A stretch of 64,000 nt of DNA from Enterococcus quebecensis. Lineage in GTDB: Bacteria; Bacillota; Bacilli; Lactobacillales; Enterococcaceae. The notes under the pieces were generated by a model. It saw only the letters and a list, made by a program, of their open reading frames with translations. It did not search any database and was not told where the DNA came from. The stretch covers positions 310,001 through 374,000 of the forward strand of contig NZ_MIKB01000001.1 of the NCBI RefSeq assembly GCF_001730365.1. The letters are read 5' to 3'. Shown one piece after another: positions 51,648-61,806 of this stretch; positions within the stretch are counted from its first letter, which is position 1, and every line of letters starts with the position of its first letter. The position numbers and the translations under genes are program-made.

Positions 51648-51680
51648 TAAAAAAGCAGTAACCTTTTTAAGTTACTACTT
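51648..51680 (-). terminator. Terminator after the pseudoprotease gene
   Basis: AGTAACTT and AAGGTTACT enclose a short A/T loop and are followed by GCTTTTTTATTTTG on the minus strand. Confidence 0.75.
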
Positions 51681-51883
51681 TTTCTATTGAATTTCATTTT
51701 GTTAAATAATAGACATAACCCATTTGACTCATAAAAGCGCTGAATACCATGCAAAGCGGTAGACTCAAGTTTTAATTTACTTTTCTGATGATGATGCACT
51801 TGTGTTGAAACGTTTTACTTCCCCGAACTTGCTTTTAACTATTCTAATTAAAGCAAGTTACTGCATAATTGTTTTTATAGTTC

Positions 51884-52612
51884 TTATTTCAAATTTTTTG
51901 AAATGAAATCATAATTGCGTTCTGTTAATTTTGCTGCACTTGTTTGAACACCTTTTGAGTATTTATCAAATGTACGAACCCCTAGCAACTTACCTCTTTG
52001 ATCGAAAATTGGTGCGCCGTAGTTCCCATCTTTGCTAGCTTGGTTAAACCAAAAATTAGAAGCAATATTATAACTAATTGTTGCTTGGCTTTCCCACATT
52101 TCACCTTTCTTGTCAGCATCGTATCCAGGCATAGTTACTGTGTTACAAACTAAAATAGCAGGATTTTGGGTAACAGGAACAATTGAAACTACCTCACCAA
52201 TATTTTGTCCATTTTCATTTGTTTTTACTGTCAAAATCGCTAAATTTCTCCAAGACTCTTCAAAATCCACTGATTCAACTTGGAATGAACCGAAAGGAGT
52301 ACTCTCTCCATTTTTTCCTGGTGTAACAAATGATTTTTCAAGATTTCCACTGTTCTTTAAACCTTCAACAACGTTGTAAGAAGTTAAAACTTTATTCTTA
52401 CCAATGACTGTTCCAGTACCTGTTACGCCATTAGCATCAATAAATGCTACACTTTGGTAACGTCCTTTGGCTGTATCATTGACTTTTGTTTTGTTCTCAG
52501 TTAATTTTTCTCTTACTGGATGAGCAGCTTCTACTTGTGGTGTTGCGGCAACTGCTGCAGTAGATAATACTGCACTGCAAAGTAATACTGTTACTATGTT
52601 TTGAATTTTCAT
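51884..52612 (-). CDS. Trypsin-fold secreted protein with all catalytic residues replaced
   Basis: A 242-residue protein with a signal peptide (about residues 1-30). It is homologous along the whole length to the protease domains of the three genes upstream, for example TVIGKNKVLT and FGSFQVESVDF. The catalytic His of TAGHVVEG is Asn (SYNVVEG, residue 80), the Asp of DIAVVT is Asn (NLAILT, residue 123), and the Ser of GGNSGGP is Tyr (GNYGAP, residue 198). It lacks the FN3 and chitin-binding modules. The frame is intact, so it is a pseudoenzyme rather than a decayed gene, perhaps an inhibitor, binder or decoy. The ATG at 52612 follows AAGGA. Confidence 0.85.
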   Translation of the reverse strand: MKIQNIVTVLLCSAVLSTAAVAATPQVEAAHPVREKLTENKTKVNDTAKGRYQSVAFIDANGVTGTGTVIGKNKVLTSYNVVEGLKNSGNLEKSFVTPGKNGESTPFGSFQVESVDFEESWRNLAILTVKTNENGQNIGEVVSIVPVTQNPAILVCNTVTMPGYDADKKGEMWESQATISYNIASNFWFNQASKDGNYGAPIFDQRGKLLGVRTFDKYSKGVQTSAAKLTERNYDFISKNLK

Positions 52613-52797
52613 TTTTACCATCCTTCATTTTTACAATATTTTTGTATACCAAAAATTATTTTGGTCATTCGTTTTATGCTACTTGAGTCCACCGCATTAC
52701 ATGGTATTCAACAACTATTTTTCGGCTATGCTTTGAATTCAATACTTGTTTTGTAAATCTAAATCTCTTTTTCCTTCATTTAACTCTTTTATGCTAA

Positions 52798-54417
52798 TTA
52801 AATTTTTTCCCAAACAGGAGACTTCCCTGGTTCTTCACCACGTGTCCACCATTTAGCCTGGTATTGTATGCCTTTGTATGTTACTACGCTTTTACCTGTA
52901 TATGCGAGGTTTGAGTTCCATTCTTCGATAATTTCCGTGTTTAATTTTTCCCATACATCATTTGTTCCCGGCGTATTTCCTTGGGTCCACCACTTGGCTT
53001 TGTATTCAATTCCCTTGTAGAATACTTTATCTCCACCTACGTAGACTTTAGATTGAACCCATGTCGTTTGACCTTCTACTGGCTTATCTACTTCTTTTTC
53101 TGTACGAACTGCTAATCCTGCAGACATTTGAGAACGGTTCGCTGCTTTGTCTACTGCTACAATTGTGAATGTATATGACGTATCCGCTGTTAACCCATTT
53201 ACTGCATAGTTTGTCGTTTTGCTTTCGCCAATTCTTACGCCGTTTCGGTAAACTTCGTATCTATCAATGCCTACATTCGCTGTCGATGGATTCCATGATA
53301 GTTGGGCAGAATTTTTGGTTACATTCGTTGCTTTTAATCCTGTCACTTGACTAGGAGCTTGGGTAACTGACTCTTTCTCTGTGCGGATTGTTACACCTGA
53401 TGACATTTGCGAACGGTTACCTGCTTTATCCACTGCTACAACGGTGAATGTGTAGGATGTATCTGCTGTCAAGCCATTTACTGCATAATTTGTCGTTTTA
53501 CTTTCACCAATTCTTGTGCCATTACGGTAGACTTCATATTTGTCTACGCCTACATTATCTGTTGATGGATTCCATGATAATTGCGCAGAATTTTTGGTTA
53601 CATTCGTTGCCTTTAAACCTGTTACTTGGCTTGGCGCTTGGGTATCTGTTTCTTTTTGATCCAAATGTTCGGCGATAAATTCATAATTTGATCTAGTGAT
53701 TTTTGATCCCGAATTTTTAACTGGAACTCCACCGATCCAAATCTCACTTGTATGAACAGCAATTAATTGATTCTGCTCATTAAAAACTGGCGATCCAGAA
53801 GTTCCATTGATTGCATCGATATCATAGAAAAGACGATGCACTGTTTGTGAAAGTACTGAACCTTTTCCTTCCCATAACTCCCCATGTTTATCTTGACTGT
53901 AGCCTGGTATAGACCCTTTTGTCCCTGGTGAAATAGTAGGAAACTCTCTAACTGGAATTATTGGCACGACATCACCAATATTTTGACCTCTACTATTGGG
54001 TTTCACTGTGACAACCGCAATATCAAAATCACGATTCTTTCCTATACTCCAATATTTGTGTATATCTACTGATTCAATATCAAAACTACCGTACGGCATC
54101 ATATTTCCGTTTCTAGCTGGATAAACTTTTGCTTGACTAATATCTACACTTGTTTTTATATTTTCGACAACATGTCCTGCAGTTAGTATTTTATTTTTCC
54201 CGATAACCGTACTTGAGCCAAACCCCTGATTCGTTGAAAGGTAGGCAACACTGGAATACGGAGCCTTTGTCGTGTCCATAATTCTCACTCGTTCATCTGT
54301 TCCTATAACAGCTCTGCTTTCTGGCTTTCTTTCCTCTGCATAGCTCGTTGTTGTCATTATTGTTGTTGATAAAACTACCCCACATAATAATAATGTCGCA
54401 ATTTTTTTGATTTTCAT
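52798..54417 (-). CDS. V8-like serine protease with FN3 and chitin-binding modules, copy 1
   Basis: A 539-residue secreted protein. The signal peptide is residues 1-27, then a propeptide and a V8/glutamyl-endopeptidase-like domain to about 255, with His82 (TAGHVVEN), Asp132 (FDIAVVT) and Ser207 (NGTSGSP). Two fibronectin III modules (about 260-345 and 352-440) each start QVTGLKATNVTKNSAQLSWN. Two CBM5/12-type chitin-binding modules follow (VYVGGDKVFYKGIEYKAKWW and a second to the end). The third gene of the tandem set; a 176-base gap separates it from the pseudoenzyme. Target substrate unknown; the modules suggest action on chitin or wall glycans. Confidence 0.88.
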   Translation of the reverse strand: MKIKKIATLLLCGVVLSTTIMTTTSYAEERKPESRAVIGTDERVRIMDTTKAPYSSVAYLSTNQGFGSSTVIGKNKILTAGHVVENIKTSVDISQAKVYPARNGNMMPYGSFDIESVDIHKYWSIGKNRDFDIAVVTVKPNSRGQNIGDVVPIIPVREFPTISPGTKGSIPGYSQDKHGELWEGKGSVLSQTVHRLFYDIDAINGTSGSPVFNEQNQLIAVHTSEIWIGGVPVKNSGSKITRSNYEFIAEHLDQKETDTQAPSQVTGLKATNVTKNSAQLSWNPSTDNVGVDKYEVYRNGTRIGESKTTNYAVNGLTADTSYTFTVVAVDKAGNRSQMSSGVTIRTEKESVTQAPSQVTGLKATNVTKNSAQLSWNPSTANVGIDRYEVYRNGVRIGESKTTNYAVNGLTADTSYTFTIVAVDKAANRSQMSAGLAVRTEKEVDKPVEGQTTWVQSKVYVGGDKVFYKGIEYKAKWWTQGNTPGTNDVWEKLNTEIIEEWNSNLAYTGKSVVTYKGIQYQAKWWTRGEEPGKSPVWEKI

Positions 54418-54469
54418 ACTCCTATTTTCCTCCTAAAAAACTTCAATTATACTCTTAGTATTTGCCACT

Positions 54470-56077
54470 TTAGTTCTTTTCCCAAACAGGAGACTTCCCT
54501 GGTTCTTCACCACGGGTCCACCATTTAGCTTGATAGTTTGTTCCTTTATAAGTAACTTTACTTCCACCGTTGTAAGCTAGGTTTGAGTTCCATTCTTCAA
54601 TAATTCCTGTGCTTAATTTTTCCCATACATCATTTGTTCCCGGCGTATTTCCTTGGGTCCACCACTTGGCTTTGTATTCAATTCCCTTGTAGAATACTTT
54701 ATCTCCACCTACGTAGACTTTAGATTGAACCCATGTCGTTTGACCTTCTACTGGTTTATCTGCTTCTTTTTCTGTACGAACTGCTAATCCTGCAGATATT
54801 TGAGAACGGTTCGCTGCTTTGTCGACTGCGACAATTGCAAATGTGTAGGATGTATCTGCTGAAAGTCCACTTACTGCGTAGTTTGTTGTTTTACTTTCAC
54901 CAATTCTTGTACCATTTCGGTAAACCTCGTATCTATCAACACCCACATTCGCTGTTGATGGATTCCATGATAATTCAGCAGAAGTTTTGGTTACATTTGT
55001 TGCTTTTAGCCCTGTTACTTGGCTTGGCGCTTGAATAGCTGGCTCTTTTTCTGTACGAACCGACACGCTTGAGGAGACTTGCGAACGGTTACCTGCTTTA
55101 TCTACTGCGACAACTGCGAATGTGTATGATGTATCTGCTGTTAAGCCACTTACTGCATAATTTGTCGTTTTACTTTCACCAATTCTTGTGCCATTACGGT
55201 AGATTTCATATTTGTCTACGCCTACATTATCTGTTGATGGATTCCACGATAATTGCGCAGAATTTTTGGTTACATTCGTTGCCTTTAAACCTGTTACTTG
55301 GCTTGGCGCTTGGATATCTGTTTCTTTTTGATCTAAATGATCTTGCACAAAGTCCAAGTTAATTCCAGTTAATTTTACTGCACCATTTTCTGAAGTGTAT
55401 GCTGAGGTATGGATACCGATTAGACGGTTATCTGCATCAAATACTGGACCACCTGAATTTCCTCCTATTGTATCTGCATTGTAGTAGACACGATAGGCTC
55501 CTTGAGATGTAACACTTCCAGTCCCCTCCCACATTTCATATCCTCTATCTGCCCCATATCCTGGTACACGAGCACTTGATCCTAAGGGAATTGTAGGAGT
55601 GTTTTTTACAGGTACTTTGGGTACGGCTTCTCCAATTTCCTGACCAAAACCATTTTTTGTTAACGTAATAACTGCAATATCATGGTCATGTTTATTTACA
55701 TTTGATGAATAATTTTTATGAATATCAATAGATTTAATACCAAATTGACCAAAAGGATTGTAATGCTGATTTCTCCCTGGAATAACATAACCTTTATTAA
55801 TTGATCCTGAACTGTTTAATCGATTTACGACATGTGCCGCTGTAATCACTTTATCCTTGCCAACAACAACGCCAGTTCCTCTGACTCCATTTGCACTAAT
55901 GTAAACAACACTAGAATAAGGTGCCTTTGTTGTATCTGTAATTCTCACTCTATCATCTGATCCGATGATCTTTCTAGAGGTCGGTGTATTTGTTTCACCG
56001 AATGATACCGTTGTAAATGAAGTCGTGGATAGAACGACACCACACATCAATAACGCTGTAATTGTTTTAATTTTCAT
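54470..56077 (-). CDS. V8-like serine protease with FN3 and chitin-binding modules, copy 2
   Basis: A 535-residue paralogue with the same layout. The signal peptide is residues 1-27, the protease domain has His82 (TAAHVVNR), Asp133 (HDIAVIT) and Ser208 (GGNSGGP), then two FN3 modules and two chitin-binding modules. Its protease domain is the most divergent of the three active copies, but the FN3 and CBM parts are nearly identical at the DNA level to those of the neighbours. This suggests recent gene conversion of the 3' halves. 52 bases separate it from the next copy. Confidence 0.88.
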   Translation of the reverse strand: MKIKTITALLMCGVVLSTTSFTTVSFGETNTPTSRKIIGSDDRVRITDTTKAPYSSVVYISANGVRGTGVVVGKDKVITAAHVVNRLNSSGSINKGYVIPGRNQHYNPFGQFGIKSIDIHKNYSSNVNKHDHDIAVITLTKNGFGQEIGEAVPKVPVKNTPTIPLGSSARVPGYGADRGYEMWEGTGSVTSQGAYRVYYNADTIGGNSGGPVFDADNRLIGIHTSAYTSENGAVKLTGINLDFVQDHLDQKETDIQAPSQVTGLKATNVTKNSAQLSWNPSTDNVGVDKYEIYRNGTRIGESKTTNYAVSGLTADTSYTFAVVAVDKAGNRSQVSSSVSVRTEKEPAIQAPSQVTGLKATNVTKTSAELSWNPSTANVGVDRYEVYRNGTRIGESKTTNYAVSGLSADTSYTFAIVAVDKAANRSQISAGLAVRTEKEADKPVEGQTTWVQSKVYVGGDKVFYKGIEYKAKWWTQGNTPGTNDVWEKLSTGIIEEWNSNLAYNGGSKVTYKGTNYQAKWWTRGEEPGKSPVWEKN

Positions 56078-56238
56078 GACTTACTCCTACTCTTATCTAT
56101 TTTTAAATGATTATTTCAGTAATGCTCAAATAGCGTTGTTCCAATGATAATTTTATCCATGTAAAATTTTTTATAGGTCAAGAGAATAACACTTCCTACT
56201 TAACATTACTTTTACAATATAAAAGAACGATCTATAAT

Positions 56239-57858
56239 TTATTTCTTTTCCCAAACAGGAGACTTCCCTGGTTCTTCACCACGGGTCCACCATTTAGCCT
56301 GGTATTGTATGCCTTTGTATGTCACTACGCTTTTACCTGTATATGCGAGGTTTGAGTTCCATTCTTCAATAATTCCTGTGCTTAATTTTTCCCACACATC
56401 ATTCGTTCCAGGCGTGTTTCCTTGGGTCCACCACTTGGCTTTGTATTCAATTCCTTTGTAGAATACTTTATCTCCACCTACGTAGACTTTAGATTGAACC
56501 CATGTCGTTTGACCTTCTACTGGTTTATCTGCTTCTCTTTCTGTACGAACTGCTAAGCCTGCAGACATTTGAGAACGGTTCGCTGCTTTATCTACTGCGA
56601 CAATTGCAAATGTGTAGGATGTATCTGCTGAAAGTCCACTTACTGCGTAGTTTGTTATTTTACTTTCACCAACTCTTGTACCATTACGATAGATTTCGTA
56701 TCTATCAACACCCACATTCGCTGTTGATGGATTCCACGATAGTTGAGCAGAATTTTTGGTTACATTTGTTGCTTTTAATCCTGTCACTTGACTTGGTGCT
56801 TGGATAACTGGCTCTTTTTCTGTATGAATTGACACACCTGATGACACTTGGGAACGATTCCCTGCTTTATCCACTGCTACAACGGTGAATATGTAGGATG
56901 TGTCTGCTGTTAAGCCATTTACTGCATAATTTGTCGTTTTACTTTCACCAATTCTTGCGCCATTACGGTAGACTTCATATTTCTCCACACCTACGTTATC
57001 TGTGGATGGATTCCACGATAATTGAGTAGAATTTTTGGTTACATTCGTTGCCTTTACCCCTGTTACTTGGCTTGGTGCTTGAGTATCTGTTTCTTTTTGA
57101 TCTAAATGTTTGGCAATAAATTCATAGTTTGTACCAGTAATTTTTGACCCTCCATTTTTTGTTGGATGACTATTCGTTCCATACCAACTTGTATGAACTG
57201 CTATCAATTCATTTAGATTGTTATAAACAGGTCCACCAGAGTTTCCTCCTATTGTATCTATATTGTAATAAACACGTAATGCACTTTGTTCAATAATGGA
57301 ACCTCGTCCTTCCCACATTTCCCCAAACTTATCTCCACCATAACCTGGCATATTCCCTTTTGTTCCTAAGGGAATATGAGGGACATTTTTGACTGGAATT
57401 ACTGGAACAACATCTCCTATATTCTGCCCATTTTTATTAGGTTTTAATGTAACCACAGCAATATCATTATCACGATTATTATTTACTGACCATCCCTTGT
57501 GAATATCTATAGATTCCACTTGAAAAGAACCGAAAGGTGAATAATTTCCATCTTTAGCCGGAACAACTCTAGCTTGACTCATCTGCCAATTTGTTTTTAT
57601 TCCCTCAACAACATGTCCTGCAGTTAATACTTTGTTTTTTCCAATAACTGTACCTGTACCAGATGTTGTATACATAGAAAGATAAGCACTACTAGAATAT
57701 GGAGCCTTCGTTGTATCTGGAACTTTCACCCGCTCATCTGTTCCTATAACAGCTCTGCTTTCCGATTTTTTCTCTTCTGCATAACTATTGGATGCAAATG
57801 TTGTTGTTGATAAAATAGTTCCACATAATAGCAAGGTGGTAAGTACCCTAACTTTCAT
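56239..57858 (-). CDS. V8-like serine protease with FN3 and chitin-binding modules, copy 3
   Basis: A 539-residue paralogue, first in the direction of transcription. The signal peptide is residues 1-27, followed by His82 (TAGHVVEG), Asp132 (NDIAVVT) and Ser207 (GGNSGGP), two FN3 modules and two CBM5/12-like modules ending GEEPGKSPVWEKK. The residues around the active site are all canonical. It has the strongest ribosome binding site of the set (GGGGGGAT) and probably the leading promoter, but each gene is preceded by a gap of its own, so separate transcripts are possible. Confidence 0.88.
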   Translation of the reverse strand: MKVRVLTTLLLCGTILSTTTFASNSYAEEKKSESRAVIGTDERVKVPDTTKAPYSSSAYLSMYTTSGTGTVIGKNKVLTAGHVVEGIKTNWQMSQARVVPAKDGNYSPFGSFQVESIDIHKGWSVNNNRDNDIAVVTLKPNKNGQNIGDVVPVIPVKNVPHIPLGTKGNMPGYGGDKFGEMWEGRGSIIEQSALRVYYNIDTIGGNSGGPVYNNLNELIAVHTSWYGTNSHPTKNGGSKITGTNYEFIAKHLDQKETDTQAPSQVTGVKATNVTKNSTQLSWNPSTDNVGVEKYEVYRNGARIGESKTTNYAVNGLTADTSYIFTVVAVDKAGNRSQVSSGVSIHTEKEPVIQAPSQVTGLKATNVTKNSAQLSWNPSTANVGVDRYEIYRNGTRVGESKITNYAVSGLSADTSYTFAIVAVDKAANRSQMSAGLAVRTEREADKPVEGQTTWVQSKVYVGGDKVFYKGIEYKAKWWTQGNTPGTNDVWEKLSTGIIEEWNSNLAYTGKSVVTYKGIQYQAKWWTRGEEPGKSPVWEKK

Positions 57859-58069
57859 TTTAAAATCCCCCCTAACATTATTTTCCTTCTGGACTCTTAT
57901 TTTAGGTGAAACATTCCTTTTATAACGTTCAAAAAAATCTTTAAAAAAGAAAAAAATGAATATAAAAATAAAATAAATTCCAAAAAAACAAATTTCCGTT
58001 TAATCTACATTTAATTTTAAACCTATAAAATCATAGAATTTTCATTAAAATACACTGTTTATATGTACA

Positions 58070-58103
58070 AAAAAAACAACGAAAAAAATTTTTTCGTTGT
58101 TTT
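58070..58103 (-). terminator. Terminator of the ABC exporter pair
   Basis: AACAACGAAAAAA with its complement, followed on the minus strand by a long T run. It lies a few bases after the stop. Confidence 0.85.
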
Positions 58104-58107
58104 TTTC

Positions 58108-59892
58108 TTAGCCTTCACTATTTTGTAGCTTATACATATCCGAATATAAACCATTTTTCGCTAATAATTCGCCATGATTGCCTCGTTCTACAATCGTTCC
58201 TTTGTCCAATACTAAAATCAGGTTAGCATCTCTAATTGTAGACAAACGATGAGCAATAGCAATGGTCGTTCTCCCTTGACGCATATTCGCCAATCCTTCT
58301 TGTATCAATCCTTCAGTCTCTGTATCTATGCTCGCCGTTGCTTCATCTAATATAAGAATTTTTGGATCAGTCACCATTGTTCTGGCAAAAGAGATTAGTT
58401 GTCTTTGTCCACTTGAATAACTGGCACCACGTTCAATAACTTTAGCATGATACTTGTTAGGAAGTGTTTCTATAAATTTATCTGCTTGAACAAATTCTGC
58501 TGCTTTCTTAATTTGTTCATCAGTGATCTCTGTGTTTAACATGCGAATATTCCCTGCAATATCGCCATAAAACATAAAAGCATCTTGTAAAACTAAGCCT
58601 AACTTTTTCCTTAATTCAGCTAATGGATAATCCCGAATATCACGGTCATCAATCAATATCTCCCCTTCATAAAATTCATAAAAGCGCATCAAGACATTTA
58701 TAATTGAACTTTTCCCGCTTCCTGTATGTCCAATTAATGCAACAGTATCGCCAGGGTTCGCAACAAAACTGATATTCTTCAACACTTTATTCGTACCATC
58801 ATAAGAAAAACTAACATGCCGAAACTCGATTTTTCCACGTAAGATTTCGCCATCAGCTCCAATATTTTGCTGAGGCGTCAACTCGTCATTATCAAAAATT
58901 TTCAAAATCCGACTACCTGCTACCATTCCATCTGTAAAAACACTTAAAAAATCCATCATTTGAGTCATCGGATTAAAAAATGCTTGAACATACGTCACAA
59001 AAGCATAAATCAAACCGACTTCCACAGGAGAGTTCAGTGCGTCATAGCCAAACAAAGTCAATGTTAATGCAATCGCTAACGTATAAAGGAAGTTAATGAT
59101 TGGGCCCAAAAGCAAGGAATTTGTTCTAATCATCGAAAAACGTGTACGTAAATAATCATTATTGGTTTCTTCAAATTCTTTTTCTAAACGTTTTTCTTGT
59201 CGAAATTGCTGTATAATTTGCATACCTGAGATATATTCATTTAATTTTGTATTCAACTGACTCAATTTTTCTCGCATACTTCTATAAATTCTTGAACTGA
59301 ATTTTTGATAGTACCAGATTACCACTAGTAAAATAGGTAAGAAAATCAAATTATACAAAGCGATCCTACCATTGATCTGAAACATTGCAATAAAAGAAGA
59401 TGTTACTGCAAAAATTCCCGTTAGAACCATCAAAAATACATACCAAAACTCAAATAAAGTTTCTGTATCATTCGTTACGCGAGAAACAATTGAACCTGCT
59501 GGGGTTTGATCAAAATAACGCATTCCAAGTGTTTGCAATTTTTCAAATAACTTCACGCGAATATACTGATAGGTTTTTAGTGAAGCCGTTGAATATAAAA
59601 ACCATTGGAAAAACCAAATAATACTTTTAATAATCACACCAAACAGGTACAATCCAGCAAAAAATAAAATCACTTGATTCGTAGCTGTTTTTGGGGTTAA
59701 ATAATCATCCATAAATGTTTGAATGATTCTTGGTAAAAAAATGTTAATAATAGAAAGAATCAAAGCAAACAAAATTGCTGACAAAAAAGTACGACGAAAC
59801 GGCCGAGCAAATTTAAGCAATCGTTTAACAATCGAAACTTGTTCTTTTAAAGGAACGGATTTTGTCCATTCGGATTCGTATTTTTCTTCCAT
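58108..59892 (-). CDS. Heterodimeric ABC multidrug exporter, subunit with intact Walker B
   Basis: A 594-residue half transporter of the LmrD/BmrD (YheH) type. Six membrane helices lie in residues about 35-320, then an ATPase domain with Walker A GHTGSGKSS, signature YSSGQ (Ser in place of the first Gly) and Walker B ILILDEATASID with the catalytic Glu. Its start codon overlaps the stop of the partner gene by one base, so translation is coupled. The pair should export drugs or lipids across the plasma membrane; the substrate is not shown by the sequence. Confidence 0.88.
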   Translation of the reverse strand: MEEKYESEWTKSVPLKEQVSIVKRLLKFARPFRRTFLSAILFALILSIINIFLPRIIQTFMDDYLTPKTATNQVILFFAGLYLFGVIIKSIIWFFQWFLYSTASLKTYQYIRVKLFEKLQTLGMRYFDQTPAGSIVSRVTNDTETLFEFWYVFLMVLTGIFAVTSSFIAMFQINGRIALYNLIFLPILLVVIWYYQKFSSRIYRSMREKLSQLNTKLNEYISGMQIIQQFRQEKRLEKEFEETNNDYLRTRFSMIRTNSLLLGPIINFLYTLAIALTLTLFGYDALNSPVEVGLIYAFVTYVQAFFNPMTQMMDFLSVFTDGMVAGSRILKIFDNDELTPQQNIGADGEILRGKIEFRHVSFSYDGTNKVLKNISFVANPGDTVALIGHTGSGKSSIINVLMRFYEFYEGEILIDDRDIRDYPLAELRKKLGLVLQDAFMFYGDIAGNIRMLNTEITDEQIKKAAEFVQADKFIETLPNKYHAKVIERGASYSSGQRQLISFARTMVTDPKILILDEATASIDTETEGLIQEGLANMRQGRTTIAIAHRLSTIRDANLILVLDKGTIVERGNHGELLAKNGLYSDMYKLQNSEG

Positions 59893-61643
59893 TATACTTC
59901 ACTCCCTTCGATCTTCGCTTCCAACTGTTGTTTATCCCACATCCGTTTGTACCATCCAGCTAGATTTAACAACTCTTGATGGGTACCACGCTCCACAATT
60001 TTACCTTCTTCTAAAACAATGATTTCTTTGGCATGCATCACACTACTTAATCGATGTGCTGCAATAATCGTTGTTTTTTCTTTTCTAGCTTCTTTTAAGT
60101 TTGAAAGAATCGCTTCCTCCGTTTTAGCATCAACAGCAGATAAAGCATCATCTAAAATCAATAACTCAGGATTTACAATCAATGCCCTAGCAATTGAAAT
60201 TCGTTGTTTTTGACCACCAGATAATGAAACACCACGTTCGCCAACTAATGTATCATACCCTTTAGGAAAATCCTTGATTTCATTGTTGATAAAGGCCATT
60301 TCAGCTGCCTTTTCAACTTCTTCCTCCGTAAAATCAGGATTGGCAAATCGAATGTTATCACGAATCGTCATTGAAAATAGAAAATGGTCTTGAGGAACAT
60401 ATCCCAATGAATTCATCAAAGCATTCAATGTATACTCTTTAATATCATGTTCTCCAAAAGTAATCCGACCTTCATAATGATCATATTCCCGCATTAATAA
60501 TTTTAATAAGGTTGTCTTTCCAGCACCCGTTTTTCCAACAATCCCTAGAGTGTCTCCCTCACCAATCGTAAATTTAATTTGTTCCAATGTTGCCTGTTCA
60601 TCTTTTGGATAAACAAATTTAGCAATTTCCATCGATAACCGACCTTTAGCTGGTGTTTGGATTCCATCCTTTTTCTCAATGATATGCGTTTTTTCATGTA
60701 ATAACTCATTCACACGATCATAACTGGCATTTCCCCGCTCTAATACATTAAACAGGCGACCAATCGCAAACATCGGCCAAACGAGCATTCCGATATAACT
60801 TATGAATGAAATCAACTGGCCAATTGTAATCGTACCTTCCATAATAAAACGTCCGCCAATAATAATCGTCAGTACATAAGAAATTCCAATAATCAACGTA
60901 ATAAACGGATCAAACAAAGCGTCTAAAAAGTTTACTCGTTTATTTTTGACGATAGCATCATCGATTTTCTCAGTAAAATCTTGAATATCTTCTTTTTCCT
61001 GTCCAAAGGTTTTAATTACTTTCATCCCAGTAATACTTTCTTGGGTCTTGTCATTAATTGTTGAAAAGGCTGCTTGTGAATCTCGAAAAGCATCATGTAA
61101 CTTTGATCCCAATACTCTGGAAGTCACAGCCAATAACGGCAACGGAATCAACGCAATCAATGTTAATCTCCAATCAACAAATAAAATCATTGCTACAATT
61201 GTTGCACCGCCTGTTATCATTGAGTCTGCAAAGGTCAGAATCCCTGCTCCAGCAACATTTTGGATTGCATTCAAATCATTCGTTGCATGAGCCATCAAAT
61301 CACCAGTTCGATACTTTTGATAAAACACATTATCCATTTTTGTAAAGTGATGAAATAATTGCCGCCTTAAATCTTTTTCAAGTCTAGCTGCACTTCCCCA
61401 AATATGAGTGCGCCAAATATAGCGAAAAATATACTGCGCTAACGCTGCTGCCAACAAAATACCAACCCAAAATAAAATAGGTCGAATCGTCAAATCTTTT
61501 GCAGCAATCTTATCCACAACGATACCAATGACTTTAGGTGGAACTAGTTGAACCAATGCAACCATAATCAATGATAATACCCCAATAATATAACTTTTTT
61601 TCTCCTGTTTGAAAAACCAACCTAATTTTTTAAATATAGACAT
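59892..61643 (-). CDS. Heterodimeric ABC multidrug exporter, subunit with degenerate Walker B
   Basis: A 583-residue half transporter of the LmrC/BmrC (YheI) type. Six membrane helices are followed by an ATPase domain with Walker A GKTGAGKTT, a canonical LSGGQ and Walker B LLILDDALSAVD, where Asp replaces the catalytic Glu. Together with the SSGQ signature of the partner this gives one degenerate and one consensus ATP site, as in known heterodimeric exporters. The ATG at 61643 lies seven bases after GGAG and is preferred to the ATG six bases upstream. Confidence 0.88.
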   Translation of the reverse strand: MSIFKKLGWFFKQEKKSYIIGVLSLIMVALVQLVPPKVIGIVVDKIAAKDLTIRPILFWVGILLAAALAQYIFRYIWRTHIWGSAARLEKDLRRQLFHHFTKMDNVFYQKYRTGDLMAHATNDLNAIQNVAGAGILTFADSMITGGATIVAMILFVDWRLTLIALIPLPLLAVTSRVLGSKLHDAFRDSQAAFSTINDKTQESITGMKVIKTFGQEKEDIQDFTEKIDDAIVKNKRVNFLDALFDPFITLIIGISYVLTIIIGGRFIMEGTITIGQLISFISYIGMLVWPMFAIGRLFNVLERGNASYDRVNELLHEKTHIIEKKDGIQTPAKGRLSMEIAKFVYPKDEQATLEQIKFTIGEGDTLGIVGKTGAGKTTLLKLLMREYDHYEGRITFGEHDIKEYTLNALMNSLGYVPQDHFLFSMTIRDNIRFANPDFTEEEVEKAAEMAFINNEIKDFPKGYDTLVGERGVSLSGGQKQRISIARALIVNPELLILDDALSAVDAKTEEAILSNLKEARKEKTTIIAAHRLSSVMHAKEIIVLEEGKIVERGTHQELLNLAGWYKRMWDKQQLEAKIEGSEV

Positions 61644-61744
61644 GTACATTCTCCTTTTCTACTCTACCTACTCTTCGCTCACACCATTCATTTGTTGTTT
61701 TTGCATCTTAATACAACTCCTTTCATCAATTAAAAATAAGCACA

Positions 61745-61788
61745 AAAAAACGGACCAAAAATCAGCCCGCTTGTGTTTTTGAATTATG
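61745..61788 (-). terminator. Terminator after yneF
   Basis: CGGGCTGA and TGGTCCG form a short G-U-containing stem within CACAAG...TTTTTTTGTG on the minus strand. Confidence 0.55.
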
Positions 61789-61806
61789 AATAGCTCCTAA
61801 AAAACC

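Noticed and set aside
51611-51799. 62-codon minus-strand frame
   Set aside because: It runs through the terminator downstream of the pseudoprotease gene, has an odd composition and no good ribosome binding site.
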